A stretch of 33,575 bases of DNA from JALZAA01 sp035316025 (GTDB lineage: Bacteria; Actinomycetota; Acidimicrobiia; IMCC26256; JACDBD01): assembly GCA_035316025.1 (NCBI GenBank), contig DATFXL010000031.1, positions 1 through 33,575 of the forward strand. The letters run 5' to 3'. Within the stretch, counting starts at the first letter, position 1, and the number at the start of each line of letters is the position of its first letter. This document shows, one piece after another, positions 13,046 through 20,454 of the stretch. A program made the position numbers and the translations under genes. Under the pieces are notes generated by a model. It was given only the letters and a program-made list of their open reading frames with translations, did not search any database and was not told the origin of the DNA.

Positions 13046-15661
13046 CTAGTCGCGGGCCATGTTGTCGAACTTCGTGAACCGCTCGTTGAAAGCGAGCCGG
13101 GCCATGCCGGTGGGCCCGTTCCGGTGCTTCGCCACATGGATCTCGGCCTGCCCGCGCTGGTCGGATTCGGTGTTGTACACCTCGTCCCGGTAGATGAAGC
13201 AGACCACGTCGGCGTCTTGCTCGAGCCCGCCCGACTCCCGGAGGTCGGCGAGCATCGGGCGCTTGTCCTGCCTGTACTCGAGCTGGCGGTTCAACTGCGA
13301 CAGGGCCATGACCGGGCAGTCGAGCTCGCGGGCGAGGATCTTCAGGCCCCGGGACATCTCCGCCACCTCGACCTGACGGTTCTCGGCCTGGCGGCTGCCG
13401 CTCGAGCTCATGAGCTGGATGTAGTCGACGACGATCAGGCCGAGGTCGCCGTGACGGGCCCGCACCCGCCGGGCCTTCGCCCGCATCTCCATGACGGTGC
13501 AGTGCGGGTTGTCGTCGATGAACAGGGGCGCTTCGGCCAGTCGCCCGACCGCATGGCTCAACCTCGACCAGTCCGACTCGGGAATGTTGCCGGTCCAGAG
13601 CCGCTTGGCCTCGACGCGTGCCTCCGCCGCCAGCAGCCGTTTCGTGAGCTCGAGGTTGCCCATCTCCATGGAGAAGAACATCACCGGGCGCCGCACGGAG
13701 ACGGCGACGTTGGCCGCGGCGCCCAACGCGAAGGACGTGTTGTGCACGAACATGTCGCCGGCGACGAAGTTGTGCACGTGGGGGACGGTGAGGTCGTACA
13801 CCTGCTCGTCGCCGTCGTAGACGACCGACGCGATCTCGTCCCACCAGATGTCGGACGTAGCGAGGATCTCGAGATCACGCGCGTCGAGCACGTCGGCCAG
13901 TAGCGCCAGCGTCTCCCGTTGCGGCGAGCGGGTGCCGACGTGCCAGTTGTAGTTGGCGGGCTTTCCCGCCGCCTCCGACACGGACCGCCACGTGCGATCC
14001 CCCTTGGCCTTGAGGATCAGGGCCCAGAACGTGGCCGGGATCGTGTCGAGGTTCGAGTTGCGGCTGCGGGCCTCGAGCGCGTCGAGCACGCGCGCGATGG
14101 CGTGCTCCTTGCCGAGCATGCCGATGTCGGCCGCGAAGCGACGGATGGAGTCGGGATGACTCACCTCGATCTGCCACGAGGGGAAGCCGCGCCCGTTGTA
14201 CAGCGCGGTCCGATGCCGCAGCTGCGCAGCAACGCCGAAGCGGAGCAAGAGGTGCTGCACGTCACGCGCGAGGCGCTCGGACCTCGATCCGAACCCGATC
14301 GACGCCTGCCCGCCCTTGTGCACGGACGCATAGCCGGTGGTCGCGAACAGGCGGTTCAGGAACAGTGCCAGCTGCGGTCGCGGCAGCCGGAACACCGCGT
14401 CCGGGATGTGGCTGGCGCGCGACGCCTGCTTCCAGAGCCCGTTCCTCCGGAGCAGGGTCGTGACCGGGCTCGGGCGCCCGAGCGGGGTGCACAGCCGGTG
14501 CTCGGTGGCCGACGAATGCCGGACCGTCACGCCGAGCTTGGCGGCGCACCGCTTCAGCTCGAGCAGGACCGTCGCCGATCCCGTCGTCATCGTCGGTGCA
14601 CCATCGGCGAGGCAGCCGCTCCCGATGAGGAAGGAGAGCATGACAACCTCCGCCTCGGGCTGGCGCTCGTTCCCGAAGACGTCGATCGAGCGCGGGACTG
14701 CGACTCGGTCCCCGACGCAGATGTCGGCGAGCGGCTTCCACCCGTCGGCGGTGAGGAACGGGTGCGTGATCGTCGTGCGTACGACCCGACCGGTCCGGGT
14801 CGTGACTCGGTAGATGGGCTTCACCCCGTCGTCGACGAACGCCGACGGCGCCGCGCTGCGCATGCGGAGGTCGTCGTCGAGCGCGAGCACCTCTACCGGG
14901 CGACCGGCGCGCCCGCGCTCGTACACCTCGCGGGCCGTGCGGACCGCCCCCGTCCCGGGCTCGACGATCGGCGTGTCCCATGCGACGCACTTCCCCATCG
15001 AGGGCCGGGCGGCGACGATCACGAGGTTCGAGCGCTGCAGCCCGAGCAGCAGCGAATCGAGCTCGTGGTAGCCGCTCTCGACGCCCACGACCTCCGACTC
15101 CTGCCCGTACATCGACTCGAGCTGATCGAGCGTCGTCTGCAGGGAGTCGGAGATCCCGGCGAGCGACTCGCTGACGCGCCGTTCGGCGACCTCGAACACC
15201 ATGGACTCGGCGAGGTCAAGCGTCTCGGTGACGTCGTCGGGGGTGTCGTATCCCATCTCGGCGATGTCGCCGGCGACCCCGATGAGTCGTCGCAGCAACG
15301 CCAGCTCGTTGACGATGCGCGCGTAGTGACCCGCATTCGCCGACGCCGGGGTCGCCGCTTGGATGCGCAACAGCGCGGCGCGTCCGCCGACGGCGTCGAG
15401 CAGCTCGGCGCGGCGCAGCTCCTCGGCGACGGTGACCGGATCGACCGGCTCGCCCTGCCCGTACAGCGCCATCACCGCTTCGTGAATGTGGACGTGCGCC
15501 GGCTTGTAGTAGTCGCTCGCCTCGACGTTTGCCTCGACGGCGGACGTGATCGCGTCGCGCGACAGGAGCATCGCTCCGAGGAGCGACTCCTCCGCTTCGA
15601 GGTTGTGCGGCGGGACGCGCCCCGCCCGCCGTCGCCGCGCGTCATCGATCGCCTGGACCAC
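13046..15661 (-). CDS. dnaB: Replicative DNA helicase DnaB with an in-frame intein
   Basis: The precursor is 871 residues; removing the intein leaves 454, normal for DnaB, the hexameric helicase that unwinds DNA at the replication fork. Residues 1-160 are the DnaG-interacting N-terminal domain (PPHNLEAEESLLGAML). The RecA-like ATPase has Walker A ARPSMGK-T split after K224 by the intein, Walker B LIVVDYIQLM, SQLNRQLEYR and DLRESGGLEQDADVV. The intein occupies residues 225-641, and splicing restores GKTSFALG. GTG 15661 has AAGGGAG just upstream. The gene is 302 nt after rplI on the same strand, and the order rpsF-ssb-rpsR-rplI-dnaB matches mycobacteria, whose DnaB also often carries an intein. 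Confidence 0.97.
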   Translation of the reverse strand: MVQAIDDARRRRAGRVPPHNLEAEESLLGAMLLSRDAITSAVEANVEASDYYKPAHVHIHEAVMALYGQGEPVDPVTVAEELRRAELLDAVGGRAALLRIQAATPASANAGHYARIVNELALLRRLIGVAGDIAEMGYDTPDDVTETLDLAESMVFEVAERRVSESLAGISDSLQTTLDQLESMYGQESEVVGVESGYHELDSLLLGLQRSNLVIVAARPSMGKCVAWDTPIVEPGTGAVRTAREVYERGRAGRPVEVLALDDDLRMRSAAPSAFVDDGVKPIYRVTTRTGRVVRTTITHPFLTADGWKPLADICVGDRVAVPRSIDVFGNERQPEAEVVMLSFLIGSGCLADGAPTMTTGSATVLLELKRCAAKLGVTVRHSSATEHRLCTPLGRPSPVTTLLRRNGLWKQASRASHIPDAVFRLPRPQLALFLNRLFATTGYASVHKGGQASIGFGSRSERLARDVQHLLLRFGVAAQLRHRTALYNGRGFPSWQIEVSHPDSIRRFAADIGMLGKEHAIARVLDALEARSRNSNLDTIPATFWALILKAKGDRTWRSVSEAAGKPANYNWHVGTRSPQRETLALLADVLDARDLEILATSDIWWDEIASVVYDGDEQVYDLTVPHVHNFVAGDMFVHNTSFALGAAANVAVSVRRPVMFFSMEMGNLELTKRLLAAEARVEAKRLWTGNIPESDWSRLSHAVGRLAEAPLFIDDNPHCTVMEMRAKARRVRARHGDLGLIVVDYIQLMSSSGSRQAENRQVEVAEMSRGLKILARELDCPVMALSQLNRQLEYRQDKRPMLADLRESGGLEQDADVVCFIYRDEVYNTESDQRGQAEIHVAKHRNGPTGMARLAFNERFTKFDNMARD
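13739..14989 (-). mobile_element. DnaB intein (417 aa) with a decayed LAGLIDADG endonuclease
   Basis: The intein runs from Cys1 (TGC 14987-14989) to Asn417 (AAC 13739-13741), inserted between Lys and Thr of the DnaB P-loop. Splicing motifs are intact: block A CVAWDTPIV, block B TTITHPFLT with T73 and H76, block F VYDLTVPHVHNFVAG, block G FVHN with penultimate His416, and Thr as the +1 residue. Between them lie LAGLIDADG-like motifs at about 118-127 (LSFLIGSGCL) and 209-219 (LFLNRLFATTG). In both the catalytic Asp is replaced (Ser124, Thr218), so homing cleavage is probably lost while protein splicing should work. The P-loop is also the DnaB insertion site used by many mycobacterial inteins. 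Confidence 0.95.
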
Positions 15662-15963
15662 GCTGCTCCCTTCCTGCCACTCGTCCCGTCACTGCCCCGA
15701 TCCCGTGCCCTCGTGCTGCCGATCCCAGGACGGCGTCCCACCCACGAGACGCCTGGTTCCGCATCCTCGTCGGGTCGGCCTGTGGATCGATAGAGCGATT
15801 TCCTTGTGGATTCAGGGCTTCGGCCTCCACAACCCCTGGGGACGAACGACCCTCATTCTCCGGGTGGGGTGTGACAGCTACGGCTGGGCGCGACGAAGTG
15901 CAGGTCGTGGCGGTGCAGGACGCGTGCGCGCCGACGCGCGCTTGGGGAAAGGCGGCTGGGGCG
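15662..15963. other. Intergenic region between rplI and dnaB
   Basis: 302 nt without a supported gene. It carries the dnaB ribosome-binding site (AAGGGAG, minus, about 15665-15672) and an inverted repeat TTGTGGA / TCCACAA (15804-15810 and 15826-15832) around a GGC-TTCG-GCC core. A further TGTGGATCG lies at 15781-15789. No clear promoter for dnaB was found, so dnaB may be read from the rpsF promoter or from an unrecognised one here. Confidence 0.5.
15804..15832. repeat. Inverted repeat with TTCG tetraloop upstream of dnaB
   Basis: A 7-bp perfect arm pair TTGTGGA / TCCACAA encloses an inner GGC-TTCG-GCC hairpin, with an unpaired TTCAG on one side. No T-tract follows on the minus strand, so it is not a standard intrinsic terminator. 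The arms resemble partial DnaA boxes (TGTGGAT-like). Confidence 0.45.
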
Positions 15964-16410
15964 CTACTCGGGGATGACGTCGACGGTGAGCGTGACCTCG
16001 ACGTCGGGGTGCAACGTCACCGGGACCTCGGCTTCGCCGAGCTCCTTCAGCGGGTCGGCGAGCCGGGCCTTGCGGCGGTCGAGCTCGACACCGGCTTGGG
16101 CGCGCACCGCGTCGACGACGTCGGCAGCCGTCACGGACCCGAACAAGCGACCGCCTTCGCCGGCGCGCGCCCGGATCTCGATCCGCCGGCCCGCGAGCTG
16201 ATCGGCCACGGCCTGTGCCTCCTCGCGATCCCGCGCGTCGCGGGCACCACGGTTGCGACGCATGGCATCGGCTTGCTGGACGACGCCCTTGGTCGCCTTC
16301 ATTGCGAGGCCGCGCGGCACGAGGTAGTTGCGCGCGAAGCCGTCGGTGACCTCGATCAGGTCACCCTTGCGGCCGACGTTCTCGACGTCGGAGCGCAGCA
16401 CGACCCTCAC
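15964..16410 (-). CDS. rplI: 50S ribosomal protein L9
   Basis: A 148-residue ribosomal protein that binds 23S rRNA near the L1 stalk. The N-terminal domain shows the L9 signature VGRKGDLIEVTDGFARNYLVPRGLA (about 12-36), followed by the long helix and a C-terminal domain with RLFGSVTAADVV and VPVTLHPDVEVTLTVDVIPE. Length is standard. GTG 16410 overlaps the rpsR stop as GTGA, so translation is coupled. It sits in the rpsF-ssb-rpsR-rplI-dnaB cluster. Confidence 0.98.
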   Translation of the reverse strand: MRVVLRSDVENVGRKGDLIEVTDGFARNYLVPRGLAMKATKGVVQQADAMRRNRGARDARDREEAQAVADQLAGRRIEIRARAGEGGRLFGSVTAADVVDAVRAQAGVELDRRKARLADPLKELGEAEVPVTLHPDVEVTLTVDVIPE

Positions 16411-16856
16411 GCTTGCTCCTCAGCGGCGGCGGGCTCGGCGGCCTCGGCGGCGGCCTCCGGCGCGGCCTCGGCGCCGTTCGTGTCCTCGGGCGGCGCGGAG
16501 TCGGCACCGTCGCGGGCCGTGTCGGGTGCTTCGCGTTCGAGCGCGGGCTCGGGGACGCGGTCGCGGTCGCGCCGGCCGCCCCGGCTGCGCTGCGTGACCT
16601 GGCGGACGCTGTAGGGCAGCAGGGCCATCTCGCGGGCGATGCGAATCGCGCGCGCTACCGCGCGTTGCTGCTGGGCGTTGTTGCCCGTGACACGCCGGGC
16701 CCGGATCTTCGCCCGCTCCGACATGAATCGCCGCAGGAGATTCACGTCCTTGTAGTCGACCCACTCGATGCTCTCCGAGGAGAGGATCGACGTCTTCTTC
16801 TTGACGGGGCGGCGACGGTCAGCCGCCTGGGACTTCTTCTTCTTGTCTCGCGCCAT
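16407..16856 (-). CDS. rpsR: 30S ribosomal protein S18 with a long acidic C-terminal extension
   Basis: A 149-residue S18. Residues 1-90 are a normal S18: basic start MARDKKKK, IEWVDYKDVNLLRRFMSERAKIRARRVTG and the NAQQQRAVARAIRIAREMALLPY core that contacts S6 and 16S rRNA. Residues 91-149 are an added tail, first Arg/Asp-rich, then Ala/Glu-rich and probably disordered. Bacterial S18 is usually 75-90 residues. The tail is in frame and ends in the GTGA overlap with rplI, so it is not a frameshift artefact in any obvious way. It lies 33 nt after ssb. Confidence 0.96.
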   Translation of the reverse strand: MARDKKKKSQAADRRRPVKKKTSILSSESIEWVDYKDVNLLRRFMSERAKIRARRVTGNNAQQQRAVARAIRIAREMALLPYSVRQVTQRSRGGRRDRDRVPEPALEREAPDTARDGADSAPPEDTNGAEAAPEAAAEAAEPAAAEEQA

Positions 16857-16889
16857 CGCGGGTCAGCTCACCTCGTTATCGTCAGCAGC

Positions 16890-17372
16890 TCAGAACGGTT
16901 CCTCGTCGAAATCACCCCCGGCGGGCGCGGGCTGGGGGCGCTCGCCCCCCCGCCCGCCGCGGCTTGCGCCGCCGCTGTCGCCGCCGTCTCCGAAGTCGCC
17001 GCCGCCCCGGCGGTCGTTCTTGGTGACCTGGGCGGTGGCGAAGCGGAGGCTGGGACCGACCTCGTCGGCGATGATCTCGACGACGTTGCGCCGGTTGCCG
17101 TCGCGGTCCTCGTAGCTGCGCTGCTCGAGCCGGCCGGTGACGACGACGCGGGAGCCCTTCGCGAGCGACTCGCTCACGTTCTCGGCCATCTCGCGCCAGC
17201 ACACGACGTCGAAGAAACTCGTCGCCTCCTGCCACTCGTTGGTGTTGCGGTCCATCCACCGCCGGTTGACCGCCACGCCGAAGCGCGTGTTCGAAGCGCC
17301 GCTGGGCGTGTAACGGAGCTCGGGATCGCGGGTCAGGTTGCCCACGACCGTGACCGTGTTGCCGTTCGCCAT
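16890..17372 (-). CDS. ssb: Single-stranded DNA-binding protein
   Basis: A 160-residue SSB that coats single-stranded DNA at forks and repair sites. Residues 1-110 are the OB fold (NTVTVVGNLTRDPELRYTPSG, FFDVVCWREMAENVSESLAKGSRVVVTGRLEQRSYEDRDG). The linker (117-150) is Gly/Arg-rich. The acidic tip DFDEEPF is the usual docking peptide for partner proteins. It lies 12 nt downstream of rpsF and in the order typical of the S6-SSB-S18 operon. Confidence 0.98.
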   Translation of the reverse strand: MANGNTVTVVGNLTRDPELRYTPSGASNTRFGVAVNRRWMDRNTNEWQEATSFFDVVCWREMAENVSESLAKGSRVVVTGRLEQRSYEDRDGNRRNVVEIIADEVGPSLRFATAQVTKNDRRGGGDFGDGGDSGGASRGGRGGERPQPAPAGGDFDEEPF

Positions 17373-17384
17373 GGTGGTTCCTCC

Positions 17385-17720
17385 CTATGCGTCCGCCGCA
17401 GCGGCGCCGGCGCTCTTGGGCGGCCCGTAGGCCTGCTCGGGGATGCGCAGCACCTTGTGGCGGAGTACCTCGTCAGCCAGGGAGAGCACCCGGTGCAATT
17501 CCTGCATCGGTGCAGGCTCGGCCATCGCCTGGAGGACCACGTAGTAGCCCTCCGTACGGTGGTTCACCTCGTAGGCGAATCGCCGCTTCCCCCAGGAATC
17601 GATGTGTCCGGGCTCGGCGCCCTTCGACTGGATGACCTGGAGGAACCGGTCGACCGCGGCCCGGATCGTCTCCTCTTCCAGGTCCGCGTCGAAGATGATC
17701 ATGACCTCGTACGGCCGCAA
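17385..17720 (-). CDS. rpsF: 30S ribosomal protein S6
   Basis: A 111-residue S6, partner of S18 in the small subunit platform. MRPYEVMIIFDADLEEE, DSWGKRRFAYEVNHRTEGYYVVLQ and LRHKVLRI are typical. TTG 17720 is used as start, with AGGAGG at 17735-17730, 9 nt upstream. It opens the rpsF-ssb-rpsR-rplI cluster. A leader of about 100 nt with two short hairpins precedes it; S6:S18 autoregulation through a leader RNA is known in many bacteria but is not shown here. Confidence 0.97.
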   Translation of the reverse strand: MRPYEVMIIFDADLEEETIRAAVDRFLQVIQSKGAEPGHIDSWGKRRFAYEVNHRTEGYYVVLQAMAEPAPMQELHRVLSLADEVLRHKVLRIPEQAYGPPKSAGAAAADA

Positions 17721-17746
17721 CGGCTCGTACCTCCTGTGGACCGTGA

Positions 17747-17792
17747 CCCGCGTGCGGGCCGAACGGGCTCCCGGCTGCGCCCGGCGTGCCGG
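17747..17792 (-). promoter_or_regulatory. rpsF leader: two hairpins with identical CACG loops
   Basis: On the minus strand CCGG-CACG-CCGG (17792-17781) and CCCG-CACG-CGGG (17758-17747) lie 22 nt apart between the putative promoter and the rpsF ribosome-binding site. They could belong to a ribosomal-protein leader structure, but the known CCG-bulge S6:S18 motif was not confirmed. Confidence 0.3.
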
Positions 17793-17825
17793 ATGGCAGG
17801 GAGCAGGCTCAGTTGTGAACGGTTC

Positions 17826-17831
17826 AGGTTA
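17826..17831 (-). promoter_or_regulatory. Putative -10 box of the rpsF operon
   Basis: TAACCT on the minus strand, with a transcription start expected near 17819, would give an approximately 100-nt leader. The -35 region is not clear. Confidence 0.35.
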
Positions 17832-17897
17832 GCAACCTCCGACGTGGCCTATCGACGCAGACCTTACCGACGGTGTACGACGCCTACGAGGACGACG

Positions 17898-18428
17898 TCA
17901 CGGGCAGGCGCCGATCGCGCCGCTCGGGAGATCGCCACCGAGTGTCTCGAGCGCGTAGCGGTACGGCCCCTTCGATTGGTACACCGGGCACTCGGCCGGC
18001 GACCGTTGCGGGCACGGCTGCATCAGCGTGCGGTCGACGGGCTCGCCCGTCGCGTCGTACCAGCCGATGTCGAGCGGGACGGGGACGTCCGACATCGTGA
18101 AGAACGAGGTCGTGGGCCGGTCGAAGACGAAGAGCATCCCTGCGTAGGGGCCAAGGTCCCTCCGGCGCATGAGCCCGGTGGCGCGCACGTCGACGCTGTC
18201 GGCGACGACGACGCGGCGGCAGTCGCCACCGACATCGAGGCGCACCTCGGTGAGCCCTGCGAACGGCGCCGAGGCCGGCCGGGCGCCGGCGAGGACCGAC
18301 GCGAGAGGACCGACGGGTGCGGCCGTCTCGTCGTCGCGTCGGAGCAGGAAGAGCAGCCCGCCTCCAACCAGCGCGACCACGAGGACTGCCAGCACCGCCG
18401 CCGCCACCGCCCGGCGACCGGGCGTCAC
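17898..18428 (-). CDS. DUF192 family protein, membrane-anchored
   Basis: A 176-residue protein with an N-terminal hydrophobic helix (about 8-29), probably an uncleaved anchor or signal peptide, and an extracytoplasmic DUF192 domain: VDVRATGLMRRRDLGPYAGMLFVFDRPTTSFFTMSDVPVPLDIGWYDATGEPVDRTLMQPC. The GLMxRxxL...GMLFVF...PLDIxxxDxxG pattern defines the family, whose function is unknown. GTG 18428 overlaps the panB stop by 4 bp, so it is co-translated with panB. There are four Cys in the exported part, three of them towards the C-terminus, which could form disulfides. Confidence 0.85.
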   Translation of the reverse strand: MTPGRRAVAAAVLAVLVVALVGGGLLFLLRRDDETAAPVGPLASVLAGARPASAPFAGLTEVRLDVGGDCRRVVVADSVDVRATGLMRRRDLGPYAGMLFVFDRPTTSFFTMSDVPVPLDIGWYDATGEPVDRTLMQPCPQRSPAECPVYQSKGPYRYALETLGGDLPSGAIGACP

Positions 18429-19303
18429 GCGGGCGTCGTGCCGTATAGCCCGATGGCCTCGGCGACGTCGTCGGCGACGTGATAGGTCTCGTCACTCGCC
18501 GGGAATCGACCCGTCCGCACGTCCTGGGCGTAACGGGCGACGGCGGCAGTGGCATCAGCCTTCAGAGACGCGTACCGGCGTACGAACTTCGGCTTCATCC
18601 TGTCCTCGAGGCCGAGGAGGTCGTGGTAGACGAGGACCTGGCCATCGCAGTGACGCCCGGCGCCGATCCCGATGGTCGGCACCGCCACCGACTCGGTGAC
18701 GAGCCGGGCGACCGCGTCGGGCACGCACTCGAGCACGATCGCGAAGCATCCGACGTCGGCGAGCGCCACGGCGTCGTCGACGATGGCGCGGGCGGCGTCG
18801 AGCTGCTTGCCCTGCACCTTGAAGCCACCGACGGCATGGATCGACTGGGGCGTGAGGCCCACGTGACCCATGACGGGGATCTCGGCGTCGAGGATCGCCT
18901 CGATCGCGCCCAGGCGCTTGCGGCCGCCTTCGAGCTTGACCGCGGCCGCCCCGGCGCGGACGAGGTGCGCCGCGTTGCGAACGGTCTCCCCGTCGGAGAC
19001 GTGGTAGCTGAGCCACGGCAGGTCGCCGATGAGCAGGGCCCCGGGCCGGGCCCGAGCAGCGGCGGCGACGTGGTGGGCCATGTCGTCGATCGTGACGTGG
19101 AGGGTGTCCTCGTGGCCCAGCACGACCATGGCCAGGGTGTCGCCGACCAAGATCATGTCGACACCGGCGGCGTCGGCCACCCGGGCCGACGGGAAGTCGT
19201 AAGCGGTGACCATCACCAAGGGAGTTCCGTCGCCCTTGCGGGCCCTAATGTCGGGCGCGCTCAGCGGCACGCGTGCATCCGGGGGCGACGACGCGGTGGT
19301 CAT
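18425..19303 (-). CDS. panB: 3-methyl-2-oxobutanoate hydroxymethyltransferase
   Basis: A 292-residue TIM-barrel enzyme that adds a hydroxymethyl group from methylene-tetrahydrofolate to alpha-ketoisovalerate, the first step to pantothenate and coenzyme A. Seen: MVTAYDFPSARVADAAGVDMILVGDTLAMVVLGHEDTL, the Mg-binding GDLPWLSY region, AAAVKLEGG, IPVMGHVGLTPQS, CFAIVLECVP and PTIGIGAGRHCDGQVLVYHD. ATG 19303 has GGAGG at 19315-19311 and is preferred over a longer upstream frame that lacks family similarity. No panC or panD lies near. Confidence 0.96.
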   Translation of the reverse strand: MTTASSPPDARVPLSAPDIRARKGDGTPLVMVTAYDFPSARVADAAGVDMILVGDTLAMVVLGHEDTLHVTIDDMAHHVAAAARARPGALLIGDLPWLSYHVSDGETVRNAAHLVRAGAAAVKLEGGRKRLGAIEAILDAEIPVMGHVGLTPQSIHAVGGFKVQGKQLDAARAIVDDAVALADVGCFAIVLECVPDAVARLVTESVAVPTIGIGAGRHCDGQVLVYHDLLGLEDRMKPKFVRRYASLKADATAAVARYAQDVRTGRFPASDETYHVADDVAEAIGLYGTTPA

Positions 19304-19357
19304 CTCCGTTCCTCCACCGTCCGGGGCACCCACGGCTCCCGGCGGCACACCGAAGCG

Positions 19358-19363
19358 TAGCCT
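19358..19363 (+). promoter_or_regulatory. -10 box for the small CxxC protein
   Basis: TAGCCT ends 8 nt before GTG 19372. Confidence 0.4.
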
Positions 19364-19371
19364 CACGGGCG

Positions 19372-19560
19372 GTGGACCGCGTCTGCGAGAACTGCGCCTT
19401 CCCGGACGAGGAGCTCGTGCTCGTTCGGCGCGTGTACGTGACCCCCGAGACCTGGGACACGCCGGCGTCACACCGAGTCGTCGACGAGCCGGAGCTGTGG
19501 TGCGTGTCGTGCCGGTCGCAGTACCCCCACGAGGACGTCGAGGACGAAGAACCCGAGTAG
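19372..19560 (+). CDS. Small two-CxxC (zinc-ribbon-like) protein
   Basis: A 62-residue protein beginning VDRVCENC and ending in an acidic tail. CENC (5-8) and CVSC (44-47) form a pair of knuckles likely to bind one zinc ion. Between them RRVYVTPETWDTPASHRVVDEPELW is strand-like. No named family is recognised. The leaderless promoter TAGCCT and strong third-position GC support a real gene. It is divergent from panB and converges on the GYD gene. Confidence 0.65.
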   Translation: MDRVCENCAFPDEELVLVRRVYVTPETWDTPASHRVVDEPELWCVSCRSQYPHEDVEDEEPE

Positions 19561-19592
19561 TCGGGAGCGGCTGGCGGCGAGCCGGCCGACGC

Positions 19593-19922
19593 TTACTGAC
19601 CGGGCTCGATGAAGTTCTGGCGGGCCCGGCGGGCCGTCTCGAGAATCGTGCGGATGTCCTGGGTCGAGAACAGCTCGTGGGTCTCCGCGCGCACCGTCCC
19701 GGTGCTGCTGATCGCCGCGCTCACCGCAGCCATCGTGAGCGAGTCGGGCGCGTCCACGATCGCCACGCCGTCGTGCGCACCAAACATCCAGTAGAAGACC
19801 TCGAGCCGGGCGCCGACCGCTTCCAGGACCGCGCGCACTTCGGGCTCGCGGTCGGTCGGGTTGTCGATCATCGCCGCAAGGGAGCCCTCCGAGTAGGAGA
19901 ACAGCGACAGGAACTTCGGCAC
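19593..19922 (-). CDS. GYD domain protein
   Basis: A 109-residue ferredoxin-like alpha/beta barrel protein of the GYD family: PKFLSLFSYSEGSLAAMIDNPTDR, then VRAVLEAVGARLEVFYWMFGAHDGVAIVDAPD and ISSTGTVRAETHELFSTQDIRTILETAR. The eponymous G-Y/x-D is GAHDG. Function of the family is unknown; it is related to dimeric alpha/beta barrel proteins. GTG 19922 lies 12 nt downstream of the DUF5318 stop, so the two are likely co-transcribed. Confidence 0.75.
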   Translation of the reverse strand: MPKFLSLFSYSEGSLAAMIDNPTDREPEVRAVLEAVGARLEVFYWMFGAHDGVAIVDAPDSLTMAAVSAAISSTGTVRAETHELFSTQDIRTILETARRARQNFIEPGQ

Positions 19923-19934
19923 GGGCCCCGGTGG

Positions 19935-20300
19935 TCAGCCGGCGTGGCGGCGGCCGAGCAGGTAGCGGCGGTCGAGGTGGTTCCAGCGGCAGTCGAGGCA
20001 CACCTCGACGACGTAGCAGGCGAACTCGTCGAACGAGGCGTCGAGCTTGTCGAGTTCACCGGGATACGTGATGCATCGGCCGTTCGCCTGCTTGAGGGTG
20101 TCGCCATATACGTAGGACACGAAGCGCACGCGATCCGCCCCGCAGATCGGGCAGTCATGCGGCGCCGGCTCGCCGACGTTCCGAGCCGCCCGCAGCAACT
20201 CGGGATGCGCGTCGCACACGTCCCCTCGCGTCACCGCGCCCCGCCCGAGATCGCGTAGCACCGCCCGCCGGGCGAGCGCGTAGTCCACGTGTGACGGCAC
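19935..20300 (-). CDS. DUF5318 family protein
   Basis: A 121-residue actinobacterial protein with a zinc-binding look: HDCPICGADRVRFVSYVYGD in the middle and EVCLDCRWNHLDRRYLLGRR at the end, giving two CxxC pairs. This matches DUF5318, found beside ino1/padR and upstream of rpsF in mycobacteria. Its function is unknown. GTG 20300 is preferred over ATG 20312 because TATGCT on the minus strand (20313-20308) ends 7 nt before it, which makes the mRNA leaderless and would place the ATG inside the -10 box. It is divergent from padR. Confidence 0.8.
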   Translation of the reverse strand: MPSHVDYALARRAVLRDLGRGAVTRGDVCDAHPELLRAARNVGEPAPHDCPICGADRVRFVSYVYGDTLKQANGRCITYPGELDKLDASFDEFACYVVEVCLDCRWNHLDRRYLLGRRHAG

Positions 20301-20307
20301 GGCTCGC

Positions 20308-20313
20308 AGCATA
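20308..20313 (-). promoter_or_regulatory. -10 box for leaderless DUF5318 gene
   Basis: TATGCT on the minus strand ends 7 nt before GTG 20300 and overlaps the alternative ATG at 20312. Confidence 0.45.
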
Positions 20314-20454
20314 CGAGCGCGTGCGGCCGGCCGCGGGCCAAAGCCGTCGGGCCGCGTCGCCCGACCGGTGCGCGCGCGATCGCCGCGTCACCCGGCGCCG
20401 GGACCCGTCCGCGCAGGTGAACAGCCGGTGACCGACGGATGTCCGACCGGCGGC

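Noticed and set aside
13919..15793. A 624-residue open frame antisense to dnaB
   Set aside because: It is the shadow of the GC-rich dnaB gene: Arg/Gly/Asp/Val-rich, no domain, and fully covered by unmistakable DnaB/intein motifs on the other strand.
15781..15832. Chromosomal replication origin upstream of dnaB
   Set aside because: Motifs are only partial DnaA boxes, there is no AT-rich unwinding region, and dnaA/dnaN are not adjacent.
16410..16586. S18 tail as a frameshift into another gene
   Set aside because: The frame is continuous, the codon third positions stay GC-rich, and the stop makes a neat GTGA overlap with rplI, so it looks like a real extension.
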